Shown here piece after piece: positions 17,530 through 26,489 of a stretch of 64,000 bases of DNA. Positions within the stretch are counted from its first letter, which is position 1. Every line of letters starts with the position of its first letter. A program made the position numbers and the translations under genes. The notes beneath the pieces were generated by a model. It was not told where the DNA came from. It did not search any database and saw nothing but the letters and a program-made list of their open reading frames with translations. The DNA is from Alphaproteobacteria bacterium (GTDB lineage: Bacteria > Pseudomonadota > Alphaproteobacteria > UBA8366), in contig JAJFJD010000059.1 of assembly GCA_021774335.1 (NCBI GenBank), forward strand, positions 62,001-126,000, in the 5' to 3' direction.

Positions 17530-17915
17530 TTCAGCGAACCCGACCGATCTTCCGAATCGTCTGCCTCGCGGCCGCGCTGCTGGCCGCCGCCACGGTATGC
17601 CGAGCTGGCGAGTTCCTGGCTGGGTTCGACGACCTGCCGGTGATGCCCGGCCTCGCGCCGGTCAAGGAAGCAGGCATCGTGTTCGACACCCCGGCCGGCC
17701 GAATCGTCGAGGGTTATGCCGCGGGTGCGGTCGAGCGGGGCGCGGTGCGGCGCTTCTACGCCAAGACATTGCCGCAACTCGGCTGGACCAAGAAGAGTCA
17801 AAAAGAATTCCGCCGCGAAGGCGAAAAGCTCACAATCGATTTCAAAGGCGAGGACGGCGCGCTCACCGTGCGCTTTACCTTGTCGCCAAAGAACGCCGCC
17901 GGGCGAAACCGGTAG
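17526..17915 (+). CDS. short exported protein of unknown function, coupled to mutM
   Basis: A 129-residue protein with a clear signal peptide (hydrophobic residues about 10-25, then CRAGEF). The mature part is small, starting FDDLPVMPGL and containing VFDTPAGRIVEGYAAG and RRFYAKTLPQLGW; no catalytic motif is visible. Short exported proteins of this kind sit behind mutM in several alphaproteobacteria, with no known role. ATG 17526 overlaps the mutM stop (ATGA), so translation is coupled. The cysteine at the signal-peptide end is not in a convincing lipobox. ech begins about 100 bases later. Confidence 0.78.
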   Translation: MIQRTRPIFRIVCLAAALLAAATVCRAGEFLAGFDDLPVMPGLAPVKEAGIVFDTPAGRIVEGYAAGAVERGAVRRFYAKTLPQLGWTKKSQKEFRREGEKLTIDFKGEDGALTVRFTLSPKNAAGRNR

Positions 17916-18014
17916 CGACTGGGAAACGCAGGCCAGGAACACACCCCGGGACGGCGGAACATGACGCGCCGTGCCGGATCAAGAGCAAGAGACAATAATA
18001 AGGACCCTGATCTG

Positions 18015-18791
18015 ATGACGTATGAACACATCTTGGTGGAGCGCCGGGACGCTGTCGGCCTGATCACGCTTAACCGACCGCAAGCGCTCAACGCCTTATG
18101 CACACCGCTGATCGAGGAGTTGGGCACGGCGCTCGACGATCTCGAAGCCGACGACGCGATCGGCGCGATCGTCCTGACCGGTTCCGAGAAGGCGTTTGCC
18201 GCCGGCGCCGACATCAAGGAGATGCAGCCGAAATCCTACATGGATTGCTACCTCGACGACTTCATCACCGACGGCTGGGAACGGGTCGCGGCGACACGTA
18301 AACCGACGATTGCGGCCGTGGCGGGCTATGCGCTCGGCGGCGGCTGCGAGATGGCGATGATGTGCGATTTCATCATCGCGGCCGACACCGCGAAGTTCGG
18401 CCAGCCTGAGATCACTCTCGGCGTGATCCCCGGTGCAGGCGGTACCCAGCGGTTGACGCGCTTCGTCGGCAAGTCGAAGGCCATGGAAATGTGCCTGACC
18501 GGCCGCTTGATGGATGCGGACGAAGCGGAGCGGTGCGGCCTCGTGAGCCGAGTCGTTCCAGCGGACGAATTGCTCGACGACGCGCTCAAGACGGCCGGGA
18601 AGATCGCCGCGATGTCCCGCCCGGCGGTCTATATGGCCAAGGAATCCGTCAATCGGTCCTACGAAACCACGCTGGCCGAAGGCGTCCGGTTCGAGCGCCG
18701 TCTGTTCCATTCATGCTTTGCGACCGACGATCAGACCGAGGGCATGGCTGCCTTCACCGAAAAGCGGAAGCCTGATTTCAAGAACCGCTAG
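18015..18791 (+). CDS. enoyl-CoA hydratase
   Basis: A 258-residue crotonase-fold enzyme. Glu112 (GGGCEMAMMCD) and Glu132 (FGQPEITLG), spaced 20 residues apart, are the catalytic pair of true enoyl-CoA hydratases, and FAAGADIKEM with ALGGGCE forms the oxyanion hole. It hydrates trans-2-enoyl-CoA in beta-oxidation. I choose ATG 18015 (MTYEHILVER), matching the family start; the frame is open further upstream without similarity. The placement mutM - short exported protein - ech - rpsT - dnaA is typical of alphaproteobacteria. No thiolase or dehydrogenase partner is nearby. Confidence 0.92.
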   Translation: MTYEHILVERRDAVGLITLNRPQALNALCTPLIEELGTALDDLEADDAIGAIVLTGSEKAFAAGADIKEMQPKSYMDCYLDDFITDGWERVAATRKPTIAAVAGYALGGGCEMAMMCDFIIAADTAKFGQPEITLGVIPGAGGTQRLTRFVGKSKAMEMCLTGRLMDADEAERCGLVSRVVPADELLDDALKTAGKIAAMSRPAVYMAKESVNRSYETTLAEGVRFERRLFHSCFATDDQTEGMAAFTEKRKPDFKNR

Positions 18792-18904
18792 CCGACCACC
18801 ATCGCCGGGGTGATCCGGGCCGGGGCAAATCGACATCCGAGTCGAGCGGATTGGGACCGATCCCAAAGCCCCGGTTTCCTGGCGAATTCCGGGCATTTGC
18901 GGGC

Positions 18905-18933
18905 TTGACGCGGTGGCACTGGCCGACTATAAG
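18905..18933 (+). promoter_or_regulatory. sigma70-type promoter of rpsT
   Basis: TTGACG (18905-18910) and TATAAG (18928-18933) are separated by an ideal 17-base spacer. They lie 76 bases before the rpsT start in an otherwise gene-free gap of 217 bases after ech. Each hexamer differs from consensus at one position. Confidence 0.75.
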
Positions 18934-19008
18934 CGCCACCGTCCGTGACGATGCCAATCGCGCGCAAACACGGCGGAAATCACGGCCAAACCAGGGAATA
19001 CGAGAAAC

Positions 19009-19269
19009 ATGGCAAACACCAAAAGCGTCCGGAAACGCGTCCGGCAAACCGAACGCCGCACCATCCTAAACCGCGCCCGGCGCAGCCGAGTCCGCACCTA
19101 CCTTCGCAAGGTCGAGGAAGCCATCGAGGCGAAGGATAAGACGGCAGCGGAAGCCGCCTTCAAGGAAGTGATGCCGGAGATGCATCGCGGCGTGGGCAAG
19201 GGCATCATGCACCGGAACACGGTCGACCGGAAATTGTCGCGTTTGTCCAGCCGGATTAAAGCCCTCTGA
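19009..19269 (+). CDS. rpsT: 30S ribosomal protein S20
   Basis: An 86-residue, strongly basic primary 16S rRNA-binding protein. The start ANTKSVRKRVRQTERR and the terminal HRNTVDRKLSRLSSRIK are characteristic of S20. The upstream promoter and the downstream hairpin terminator suggest a monocistronic transcript, as is usual for rpsT. Confidence 0.96.
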   Translation: MANTKSVRKRVRQTERRTILNRARRSRVRTYLRKVEEAIEAKDKTAAEAAFKEVMPEMHRGVGKGIMHRNTVDRKLSRLSSRIKAL

Positions 19270-19320
19270 CGCACTGCAACGGCGGCGTCTCGCCCCTGTT
19301 GCAAAAGTGAAACAATGACG

Positions 19321-19353
19321 GCCGCGCCCCTTTGGCGCGGCTTTTTGTTTTTT
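19321..19353 (+). terminator. intrinsic terminator of rpsT
   Basis: Perfect 8-bp stem GCCGCGCC/GGCGCGGC (19321-19328 and 19334-19341) around CCTTT, followed immediately by TTTTTGTTTTTT. It lies 52 bases after the rpsT stop. Confidence 0.92.
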
Positions 19354-19919
19354 CAGGTTTAGCGGGCACTTCGGAGCAGCCCTTCGTGATCGCCTTTACT
19401 GTCAACAATTTTATTTTAGGAATTCGCGCCGGAACTGCATTGAATCCCGTTGAAGACTCTTGGGGCCATCGGTAGATTGAAATCCTCAGCAGTCAGGGAG
19501 AACTGTGCCAACAACGGTCAAGCGAGACAGTCCGGTCGCAAGACAGAGGTTATAAGGGTCAAGGAGCAAAAAAATAATATGTTCCAGCCCTTTAAGCATC
19601 GACGGAATTTTCGGCTCGTTTTTGTGGGTTAGCGTCAGAGGTCGTCTGGTCGCGAGGGGAGTTGTTTGTTTCAATTGGTGAACGGCCCGGCGTAAAACCC
19701 GGTTCGAAGGCTCCGCACCACATGGCCGCGCTAGTGGATTATCTATGTCCACGCCGCGCAATTGGCATCGTCCTTTCCGACATGAGTGTCGTCCGATCGA
19801 CCGTGAGTTGCATGGTTCACCGGATGAAGACAGGGTAACGGGGTTGTTACGGTTTGCCGTTGAGGGAACTGTAGCAGGGGGTCGGGTGACACCGGCCGCC
19901 GCGAGACGAGGGGGTTTAC
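19354..19919. other. 566-base non-coding region upstream of dnaA
   Basis: No convincing gene on either strand. The leader of dnaA lies here. Two GANTC sites, the target of the alphaproteobacterial CcrM methylase, occur 13 bases apart (GAATC 19442-19446, GACTC 19455-19459), and AT-rich patches lie near 19405-19425 and 19570-19580. I find no TTATCCACA-type DnaA boxes, so I do not call an origin here. In this class oriC is often away from dnaA. Confidence 0.55.
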
Positions 19920-21290
19920 GTGGCGATGAATGAGTCGCTGTCGGCGCAGTGGGCAAGAATTCGTGGGCGTTTGCGAGCGGAATATGGTGAAGCGGCATAC
20001 CGAAGCTGGTTGAAGCCGTTGACATTAATGGGTTACGCGGATGGACATATCCGCATTTCCGCTCCGACACGTTTCATGTGCGACTGGGTTCAGTCGCAAT
20101 ATGGCGAACGCATTGGCCGCCTATGGAAGGCGGAAAACGACGAGATTTCCGGCGTCGCGATTATTCTGGATAGCGGTGGCCAATCGGCCGCGGTTCCATC
20201 GATCAGCGGTGCCGCCGCGGTGAGCCCTGCCACAATGCCGGCCACCGCTCCGGCGATGGCGGATGCCGATATCGGCGCCCCGCTGGACCCGCGCTTCACC
20301 TTTGGCAATTTCATCGTCGGCAAGCCGAACGAGTTGGCCTTCGCGGCCGCGCGCCGCGTCGCCGAAGCGAACGCGGTGCCGTTCAACCCGCTGTTCCTGT
20401 ATGGCGGCGTCGGTCTGGGCAAGACCCATTTGATGCACGCCATCGCATGGCAGCTTCGCGAGACGCGGCCGGACCGCCGGGTCATCTATTTGTCGGCGGA
20501 AAAGTTCATGTATCAGTTCATTCGAGCGCTGCGATACAAGGACACGGTCGCGTTCAAAGAACAGTTTCGGTCGGTCGACGTCCTGATGATCGACGACGTG
20601 CAGTTCATCGCGGGCAAGGACAGTACGCAAGAAGAGTTCTTCCACACCTTCAATGCGCTGGTGGATCAAAACCATCAGGTAATCATCTCGGCGGACAAGT
20701 CGCCGAACGATCTGGATATGGAAGACCGCATGAAGTCCCGGCTCGGCTGGGGGCTGGTCGCTGATATTCATCCCACGACCTACGAATTGCGGCTCGGCAT
20801 CCTGCAGTCTAAGGCGGAGCAGCTCGACACGCCGATCCCGCAGAAAGTCCTGGAATTCCTGGCGCACAAGATCACGTCGAACGTGCGCGAACTGGAAGGC
20901 GCCCTGAATCGGATCGGCGCCTATGCCAAACTGGTCGGCCGGCCGGTCACGCTTGAGAATACGCAGGACGTGCTGCACGACATCCTGCGCGCAAACGACC
21001 GCAAGGTGACGATCGAGGAAATTCAGAAGCGGGTTGCCGAACATTTCAACATCCGTTTGTCGGAAATGTACTCGGCACGGCGCGCCCGCGCCGTCGCCCG
21101 CCCGCGTCAGGTGGCGATGTATCTGTCGAAACAACTGACCGCACGTTCGCTGCCGGAGATCGGACGGAAGTTCGGTGGTCGCGACCACACGACAGTCATG
21201 CACGCGGTGCGCAAAGTCGATGAATTGCGATCGCTCGACAGCAATTTTGCGGAAGATATTGAGCTGCTGCGGCGCATGCTGGAGACCTGA
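19920..21290 (+). CDS. dnaA: chromosomal replication initiator protein DnaA
   Basis: A 456-residue AAA+ initiator. Domain I (about 1-85) binds helicase and regulators; domain II is a short Ala/Pro-rich linker (about 86-120). Domain III has Walker A GGVGLGKT (162-169), Walker B VLMIDDVQF (221-229) and sensor/arginine-finger region MKSRLGWGL. Domain IV ends with the DnaA-box-binding signature GGRDHTTVMHAVRK (419-432). The start may be GTG 19920 or ATG 19926 (MNESLSAQW), two codons apart. It is the first gene of dnaA-dnaN-recF-gyrB. Confidence 0.97.
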   Translation: MAMNESLSAQWARIRGRLRAEYGEAAYRSWLKPLTLMGYADGHIRISAPTRFMCDWVQSQYGERIGRLWKAENDEISGVAIILDSGGQSAAVPSISGAAAVSPATMPATAPAMADADIGAPLDPRFTFGNFIVGKPNELAFAAARRVAEANAVPFNPLFLYGGVGLGKTHLMHAIAWQLRETRPDRRVIYLSAEKFMYQFIRALRYKDTVAFKEQFRSVDVLMIDDVQFIAGKDSTQEEFFHTFNALVDQNHQVIISADKSPNDLDMEDRMKSRLGWGLVADIHPTTYELRLGILQSKAEQLDTPIPQKVLEFLAHKITSNVRELEGALNRIGAYAKLVGRPVTLENTQDVLHDILRANDRKVTIEEIQKRVAEHFNIRLSEMYSARRARAVARPRQVAMYLSKQLTARSLPEIGRKFGGRDHTTVMHAVRKVDELRSLDSNFAEDIELLRRMLET

Positions 21291-21342
21291 TCCAACACCC
21301 CCGAGGGCGGACCAAACCGCACCCGGGACTCACCTTTCTTAT

Positions 21343-21359
21343 CGCTTGTAAAACAAGCG
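21343..21359. repeat. inverted repeat in the dnaA-dnaN gap
   Basis: CGCTTG-TAAAA-CAAGCG, a perfect 6-bp inverted repeat 53 bases after the dnaA stop. It has no T-run on the + strand, so it is a candidate operator or RNA hairpin rather than a terminator. A second weak hairpin (AGGGA/TCCCT, 21505-21519) followed by CTTTTTT lies just before dnaN. Confidence 0.5.
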
Positions 21360-21550
21360 CTTAAAATGACCTCTCGACGGTTGCATCGCGCCCAAAAAAC
21401 GTGCGGTGTCGGCGGTGCTGTGTTATATTTTACGACCGTTCACCGATCGAGTCTTTCAACACGTCAATCGTCGTCGAACGGGCCGGAAGCATCCGGTATC
21501 CGAAAGGGAACGAGTCCCTCTTTTTTGGCTGAAACGAGACGCTGAATAAC

Positions 21551-22678
21551 ATGAAACTTACCATCGAACGCGCCGCGCTCCTTCGGTCCCTCAATCATGT
21601 ACAGAGCGTGGTTGAGCGGCGTAACACGATTCCCATTTTATCGAACGTCCAACTGCAGGTGGCCGACGGCCGGCTTGGGTTGACCGCAACTGATATGGAC
21701 CTGGCGATCGTCGAGACGGTCAACGCCGCCATCGAAACCGACGGATCGACAACGGCGCCAGCGCACACCTTGTACGACATCGTCCGCAAGCTGCCGGACG
21801 GCGCCCAGGTTGAACTCGACGCCGGGGGCGACTCGGGTCAGGTTCTGCTGCGCGCCGGACGCTCACGCTTCACGCTGCAGTCGCTGCCCACAAGCGACTT
21901 TCCGCAAATGACGAGCGGCGACCTGCCGCATCGTTTCAAGCTGAAAGCGGCGGACCTACGGGCGCTGATCGACCGCACGCGCTTCGCCATCTCGACGGAG
22001 GAGACCCGCTATTATCTCAACGGCATCTATCTGCACATGGTCGCCGAGAGCGAGGATGGCGGCGGCGAGGTGCTGCGTGCCGTCGCAACGGACGGGCACC
22101 GGTTGGCGCGGGTCGAACTACCGCTGCCGGACGGCGCGGCCGGAATCCCCGGCGTCATCGTCCCCCGCAAGACGGTCAACGAATTACGCAAGCTGATCGA
22201 CGAAACCGAGGAAGATGTCGAAGTCGGCCTGTCGGACGCCAAGATCCGCTTCGCCTTCGACGATGTCGAACTCACCTCGAAGCTGATCGACGGGACCTTC
22301 CCGGACTACGACCGGGTCATCCCGACCGGTAACGACAAGTCGCTGGATGTGGATTGCCAGCATTTTGCCGCGGCAGTCGACCGGGTCGCGACGATTTCCA
22401 CGGAAAAATCCCGCGCCGTGAAACTGAGCGTCGAGAACGGTATCGTCACGCTCAGTGCATCGAGCCCGGATAGCGGCACCGCGACCGAAGAGATCGAAGT
22501 CGAGTATCAGCAGGATGCGATTGAAATCGGTTTCAACGCGCGCTATCTGCTCGACATCACGCAGCAGATCGAAGGCGAGACAGCGCGGTTCAGCATGGCC
22601 GACGCGGCGTCGCCGACCGTAATTCGCGACGGCGACGACAAGAGCGCGCTTTACGTGCTGATGCCGATGCGCGTGTAG
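21551..22678 (+). CDS. dnaN: DNA polymerase III beta subunit (sliding clamp)
   Basis: A 375-residue clamp, the usual length, made of three DnaN-like domains (about 1-120, 128-245 and 248-374). Recognisable stretches are RNTIPILSNV at 23-32, DFPQMTS and the terminal LYVLMPMRV. It encircles DNA as a dimer and tethers Pol III, MutS, MutL and Hda. The 260-base gap behind dnaA holds a TATATT-like element near 21424 and a small hairpin, so it may have its own promoter. recF follows after 54 bases. Confidence 0.96.
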   Translation: MKLTIERAALLRSLNHVQSVVERRNTIPILSNVQLQVADGRLGLTATDMDLAIVETVNAAIETDGSTTAPAHTLYDIVRKLPDGAQVELDAGGDSGQVLLRAGRSRFTLQSLPTSDFPQMTSGDLPHRFKLKAADLRALIDRTRFAISTEETRYYLNGIYLHMVAESEDGGGEVLRAVATDGHRLARVELPLPDGAAGIPGVIVPRKTVNELRKLIDETEEDVEVGLSDAKIRFAFDDVELTSKLIDGTFPDYDRVIPTGNDKSLDVDCQHFAAAVDRVATISTEKSRAVKLSVENGIVTLSASSPDSGTATEEIEVEYQQDAIEIGFNARYLLDITQQIEGETARFSMADAASPTVIRDGDDKSALYVLMPMRV

Positions 22679-22732
22679 CGCCGGGGCGGAGGCAGGACGA
22701 TTCTCGCGCCCGCGCACCCAAACACCGCGACA

Positions 22733-23908
22733 ATGCCGGTGACGACGCCAGTGTCTGCACCTGCGGCATTGTCCGTCTCCCGCTTGCGACTGACGGATTT
22801 TCGCTGTTATGCGGCGGCGCGGCTCGACCTTGATGCGCGGCCGGTGGTCCTGACCGGCCCGAACGGTGCCGGCAAGACCAACATGCTGGAAGCGGTGTCC
22901 TTGCTGGCCCCGGGACGCGGATTGCGCGGCGCGCGGCTCGACGACATCGCACGCAGCGGCGGCAAAGGTGGGAACGACGACACCGAAGGCGGCTGGGCGG
23001 TCGCAGCGTCGATCGCCACGCCGGACGGCGAGCGGGAGATCGGCACCGGGCGCAGCCCGGACGGCGGGACACGACGGGTCGTCCGCATCGACGGTGCACC
23101 GGCGAAAAGCCAAGCGGTCCTGGGCGAGCATGTTAGCGCGGTCTGGCTAACGCCGCAGATGGACCGGCTGTTCACCGACGGGTCGACCGGCCGGCGGCGG
23201 TTCCTCGACCGGCTGGTGTTCGGTTTCGACGCCGCGCATGCGGGCCGGGTCAGCGGATACGATCATGCGATGCGGGAACGCTCGCGGTTGCTGCGGGACG
23301 GCGCAGGGGACGACACCTGGCTCAGTTCGCTGGAACGCAAGATGGCCGAACGCGGCGTCGCCATCGCCGCGGCCCGGCGCGAAATGACCGCCCGGCTGGC
23401 GCGGCTTTGCGGCACGCCTTCAGGCCCATTTCCCGGCGCGGAAGTGACGGTGACCGGGTCGGTCGAAGAATGGCTCGACGAAGCGCCGGCATTGACCGTG
23501 GAAGACCGGTTGCAGGCAGCATTGCGCGACAGCCGGCCCCATGATGCAAGTGCGGGCGGGGCCGCGGTCGGGCCGCATCGCAGCGACCTGAAAGTACGCC
23601 ATTTGGCGAAAGACATGCCGGCGGAACTGTGCTCCACCGGCGAGCAGAAGGCCCTGTTGATTGCCGTCGTGCTGGCCAACGCGCGGCTCCAGACGGCGGA
23701 GCGCGGCCGTGTTCCGCTGCTTTTGCTGGACGAGGTCGCGGCCCATTTGGACGAGGTTCGCCGTGAGGCTTTGTTCGAGGAAATTTTATCCACCGGCTCC
23801 CAGGCATGGCTGACTGGGACGGATCCTGCGTTGTTTGCATCGCTCGGTGACCGGGCGCAGAAGGTCGCGGTCGAAGATGCAACGCTGACGCAACGATCCA
23901 GATTTTAG
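22733..23908 (+). CDS. recF: DNA replication and repair protein RecF
   Basis: A 391-residue SMC-like ATPase with Walker A GPNGAGKT at 42-49, the RecF region RRRFLDRLVFGFD (about 162-174), the signature TGEQKALLIAVVLANARL and Walker B LLLLDEVAAHLD. It loads RecA at gaps with RecO and RecR. The N-terminus carries about 12 extra residues before LSVSRLRLTDFRCY, so the start could be later, but ATG 22733 is the first in frame. It sits in the standard dnaN-recF-gyrB order; gyrB starts 27 bases after its stop. Confidence 0.95.
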   Translation: MPVTTPVSAPAALSVSRLRLTDFRCYAAARLDLDARPVVLTGPNGAGKTNMLEAVSLLAPGRGLRGARLDDIARSGGKGGNDDTEGGWAVAASIATPDGEREIGTGRSPDGGTRRVVRIDGAPAKSQAVLGEHVSAVWLTPQMDRLFTDGSTGRRRFLDRLVFGFDAAHAGRVSGYDHAMRERSRLLRDGAGDDTWLSSLERKMAERGVAIAAARREMTARLARLCGTPSGPFPGAEVTVTGSVEEWLDEAPALTVEDRLQAALRDSRPHDASAGGAAVGPHRSDLKVRHLAKDMPAELCSTGEQKALLIAVVLANARLQTAERGRVPLLLLDEVAAHLDEVRREALFEEILSTGSQAWLTGTDPALFASLGDRAQKVAVEDATLTQRSRF

Positions 23909-23935
23909 CCGAAACCGATAAAAGAGAATGAATTG

Positions 23936-26365
23936 ATGAGCGATACCGCTGCAAACGTCGATCAGGATTACGATGCCGATTCAATCAAGGTGTTGCGCGG
24001 GCTCGATGCCGTGCGCAAGCGGCCGGGTATGTATATCGGCGACACGGACGACGGCACCGGACTGCACCATATGGTGTTCGAGGTGGTCGACAATGCCATC
24101 GACGAAGCCATGGCCGGGCATTGCGACCGCATCGACGTCACGCTGAACGGCGACGGCTCGGTCACGGTGAAGGATAACGGCCGCGGCATCCCCGTCGACG
24201 TGCATGAGGAAGAAGGCGTTTCCGCCGCGGAAGTCATCATGACCCAATTGCATGCGGGCGGAAAATTCGATCAGAATTCCTACAAGGTCTCCGGCGGGTT
24301 GCACGGCGTCGGTGTCTCGGTGGTCAACGCGCTGTCTGCGACGCTTGACCTGTCGATCCGACGTGACGGCAAGCTGCATTTCATGCGGTTCCTGCACGGC
24401 GACGCGGAAGCGCCACTCGCGGTGACCGGTGACGGCGAAAGCGAGAGCGGCACCGAGGTGACGTTCACCCCTTCGACCGAGACCTTCACCAGCACGGATT
24501 TCGATTTCGCGACCTTGGAGCATCGGCTGCGCGAGTTGGCATTTCTCAACTCTGGCGCCCGTATCATCCTGACCGACGCCCGCATTCCGGAACCGAAGGT
24601 CGTCGAGCTGCATTACGAAGGCGGCATCGAAGCCTTCGTGGAGTATCTCGACCGATCCAAGACGGCGTTAATCGGCAAGCCCATCGGTATTTTAGAGGAC
24701 CGCGACGGCATTCAGGTCGAAGTGTCGATACAGTGGAACGACAGCTATCACGAGACGATGCTGTGTTTCACCAACAACATCCCGCAGCGGGACGGTGGCG
24801 CGCATCTGGCCGGCTTCCGGGGGGCGCTGACCCGGCAGGTCAATACCTATGCCGCAAATGCCGGAATCGCGCGCAGGGACAAGGTCAATATCACCGGCGA
24901 CGACGCGCGCGAGGGCCTGACCTGCGTCCTGTCGGTCAAGGTGCCGGATCCGAAATTCTCCAGTCAAACCAAGGACAAGCTGGTGTCGTCCGAGGTTCGG
25001 CCCATCGTCGAGTCGGTGGTGAACGAAAAACTCAGCCAGTGGTTCGAGGAGAACCCCGGCGAGGCCAAACGCATCGTGCAAAAGGTGTACGAGGCGGCCG
25101 CCGCGCGCGAAGCGGCCCGCAAGGCGCGCGAGCTGACCCGGCGCAAGGGCGCGCTGGACATCGCCAACCTGCCCGGCAAACTGGCCGACTGCCAGTCGCG
25201 CGATCCGAGCGAGTGCGAAATATTCATCGTCGAGGGCGACTCGGCCGGCGGGTCCGCAAAACAGGCGCGGGAGCGCCGTTTCCAAGCAATCCTACCGTTG
25301 CGCGGCAAGATCCTGAACGTGGAACGCGCCCGGTTCGACAAGATGATCGGATCAGCGGATATCGGCACCCTGATCGCGGCCCTGGGCACGGGTATCGGCA
25401 AGGAAGACTTCAATCCCGACAAGGTGCGCTATCACAAGATCATCATCATGACGGACGCGGACGTCGACGGCAGCCATATCCGCACATTGTTACTGACCTT
25501 GTTCTACCGGCAGATGCCGGAACTGATCGAGCGCGGCTATCTCTATATCGCAGAGCCGCCGCTCTACCGCGTCAAGAAAGGCAGTTCGGAAGTCTATCTC
25601 AAGGACGAACGCTCCCTGGAAGATTACCTGCTGCGCAACGGCTTGGACGACCTCACGCTGACGTTGGGCGACGGCAGTCAACTGGCCGGCGAAGACCTGT
25701 GGCAAGTCATCGATTCGGCCCGCAACGCCAAACATTTACTGGAATCGATGGCGCAAAAGGTCGGGAACCGCGACATCGTCGAGCAATCGGCCATCGCGGG
25801 CGCGCTCAACGCCGACATCCTGTCCGACCCGGAACGCGCCAAGGCGGCGGCGGACTATATCGCGAAGCGGCTGGACAATCTGGCCGATCCACTGGAGCGC
25901 GGATGGGCCGGGACGCCGACCGATACCGGCGGGCTGGAATTCTCACGCACCCGGCGCGGCGTGACCCAGCGGTTCGAGATCGACGGCGACCTCGTCCGCA
26001 GTGCCGATGCGCGCCGCCTGGACGCGAAAGCCTCTGAATTTCAGGAATATTACGGCCGGCACGCAACGCTGACCATCAAGGACCAGGAGGTCGAAATATT
26101 CGGACCGGTGACCTTGGTCGACCAGATCAGCAATGTCAGCCGAAAAGGCCTGGGCGTACAACGGTACAAAGGACTGGGCGAAATGAACCCGGAACAGCTT
26201 TGGGAGACCACGATGGACGTGGAAGCCCGAGTGCTGCACCAGGTCAAGATCAGCCATGCGGACGACGCCGAGGAGGTCTTCTCCACGTTGATGGGCGACC
26301 TTGTCGAACCGCGCCGCGAATTCATTCAATCGAACGCCCTGAAAGTCGCCAATTTGGACGTTTGA
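23936..26365 (+). CDS. gyrB: DNA gyrase subunit B
   Basis: An 809-residue type II topoisomerase ATPase subunit. GHKL ATPase motifs include DNAIDEA, DNGRGIPVD and GGLHGVGVSVVN; the TOPRIM region has EGDSAGGSAKQARER and DADVDGSHIRTLLL. The C-terminal domain carries an insert before QRYKGLGEMN, as is typical for proteobacterial GyrB. With GyrA (not in this window) it introduces negative supercoils. I prefer ATG 23936 to the overlapping TTG 23933; AAGAGA lies a few bases upstream. Confidence 0.97.
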   Translation: MSDTAANVDQDYDADSIKVLRGLDAVRKRPGMYIGDTDDGTGLHHMVFEVVDNAIDEAMAGHCDRIDVTLNGDGSVTVKDNGRGIPVDVHEEEGVSAAEVIMTQLHAGGKFDQNSYKVSGGLHGVGVSVVNALSATLDLSIRRDGKLHFMRFLHGDAEAPLAVTGDGESESGTEVTFTPSTETFTSTDFDFATLEHRLRELAFLNSGARIILTDARIPEPKVVELHYEGGIEAFVEYLDRSKTALIGKPIGILEDRDGIQVEVSIQWNDSYHETMLCFTNNIPQRDGGAHLAGFRGALTRQVNTYAANAGIARRDKVNITGDDAREGLTCVLSVKVPDPKFSSQTKDKLVSSEVRPIVESVVNEKLSQWFEENPGEAKRIVQKVYEAAAAREAARKARELTRRKGALDIANLPGKLADCQSRDPSECEIFIVEGDSAGGSAKQARERRFQAILPLRGKILNVERARFDKMIGSADIGTLIAALGTGIGKEDFNPDKVRYHKIIIMTDADVDGSHIRTLLLTLFYRQMPELIERGYLYIAEPPLYRVKKGSSEVYLKDERSLEDYLLRNGLDDLTLTLGDGSQLAGEDLWQVIDSARNAKHLLESMAQKVGNRDIVEQSAIAGALNADILSDPERAKAAADYIAKRLDNLADPLERGWAGTPTDTGGLEFSRTRRGVTQRFEIDGDLVRSADARRLDAKASEFQEYYGRHATLTIKDQEVEIFGPVTLVDQISNVSRKGLGVQRYKGLGEMNPEQLWETTMDVEARVLHQVKISHADDAEEVFSTLMGDLVEPRREFIQSNALKVANLDV

Positions 26366-26489
26366 CGAAAATTGAACCCGTTGCGGCCGCCGTTCGCGGA
26401 GCGCACACACGCGGGGACGTTGTGTTATAGTGCGACCTGCGATATTGGTATCGTCGGAAGTGGAGACCAAGGTCCTAGACGAGGCTCGT

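Noticed and set aside
19695..19725. GGTTCGAAG...CACCA stretch resembling a T-arm near 19703
   Set aside because: The flanking 5-base stems do not pair and no cloverleaf can be drawn.
19354..19919. Chromosomal origin upstream of dnaA
   Set aside because: No cluster of DnaA boxes or clear unwinding element; GC-skew of the whole genome would be needed.
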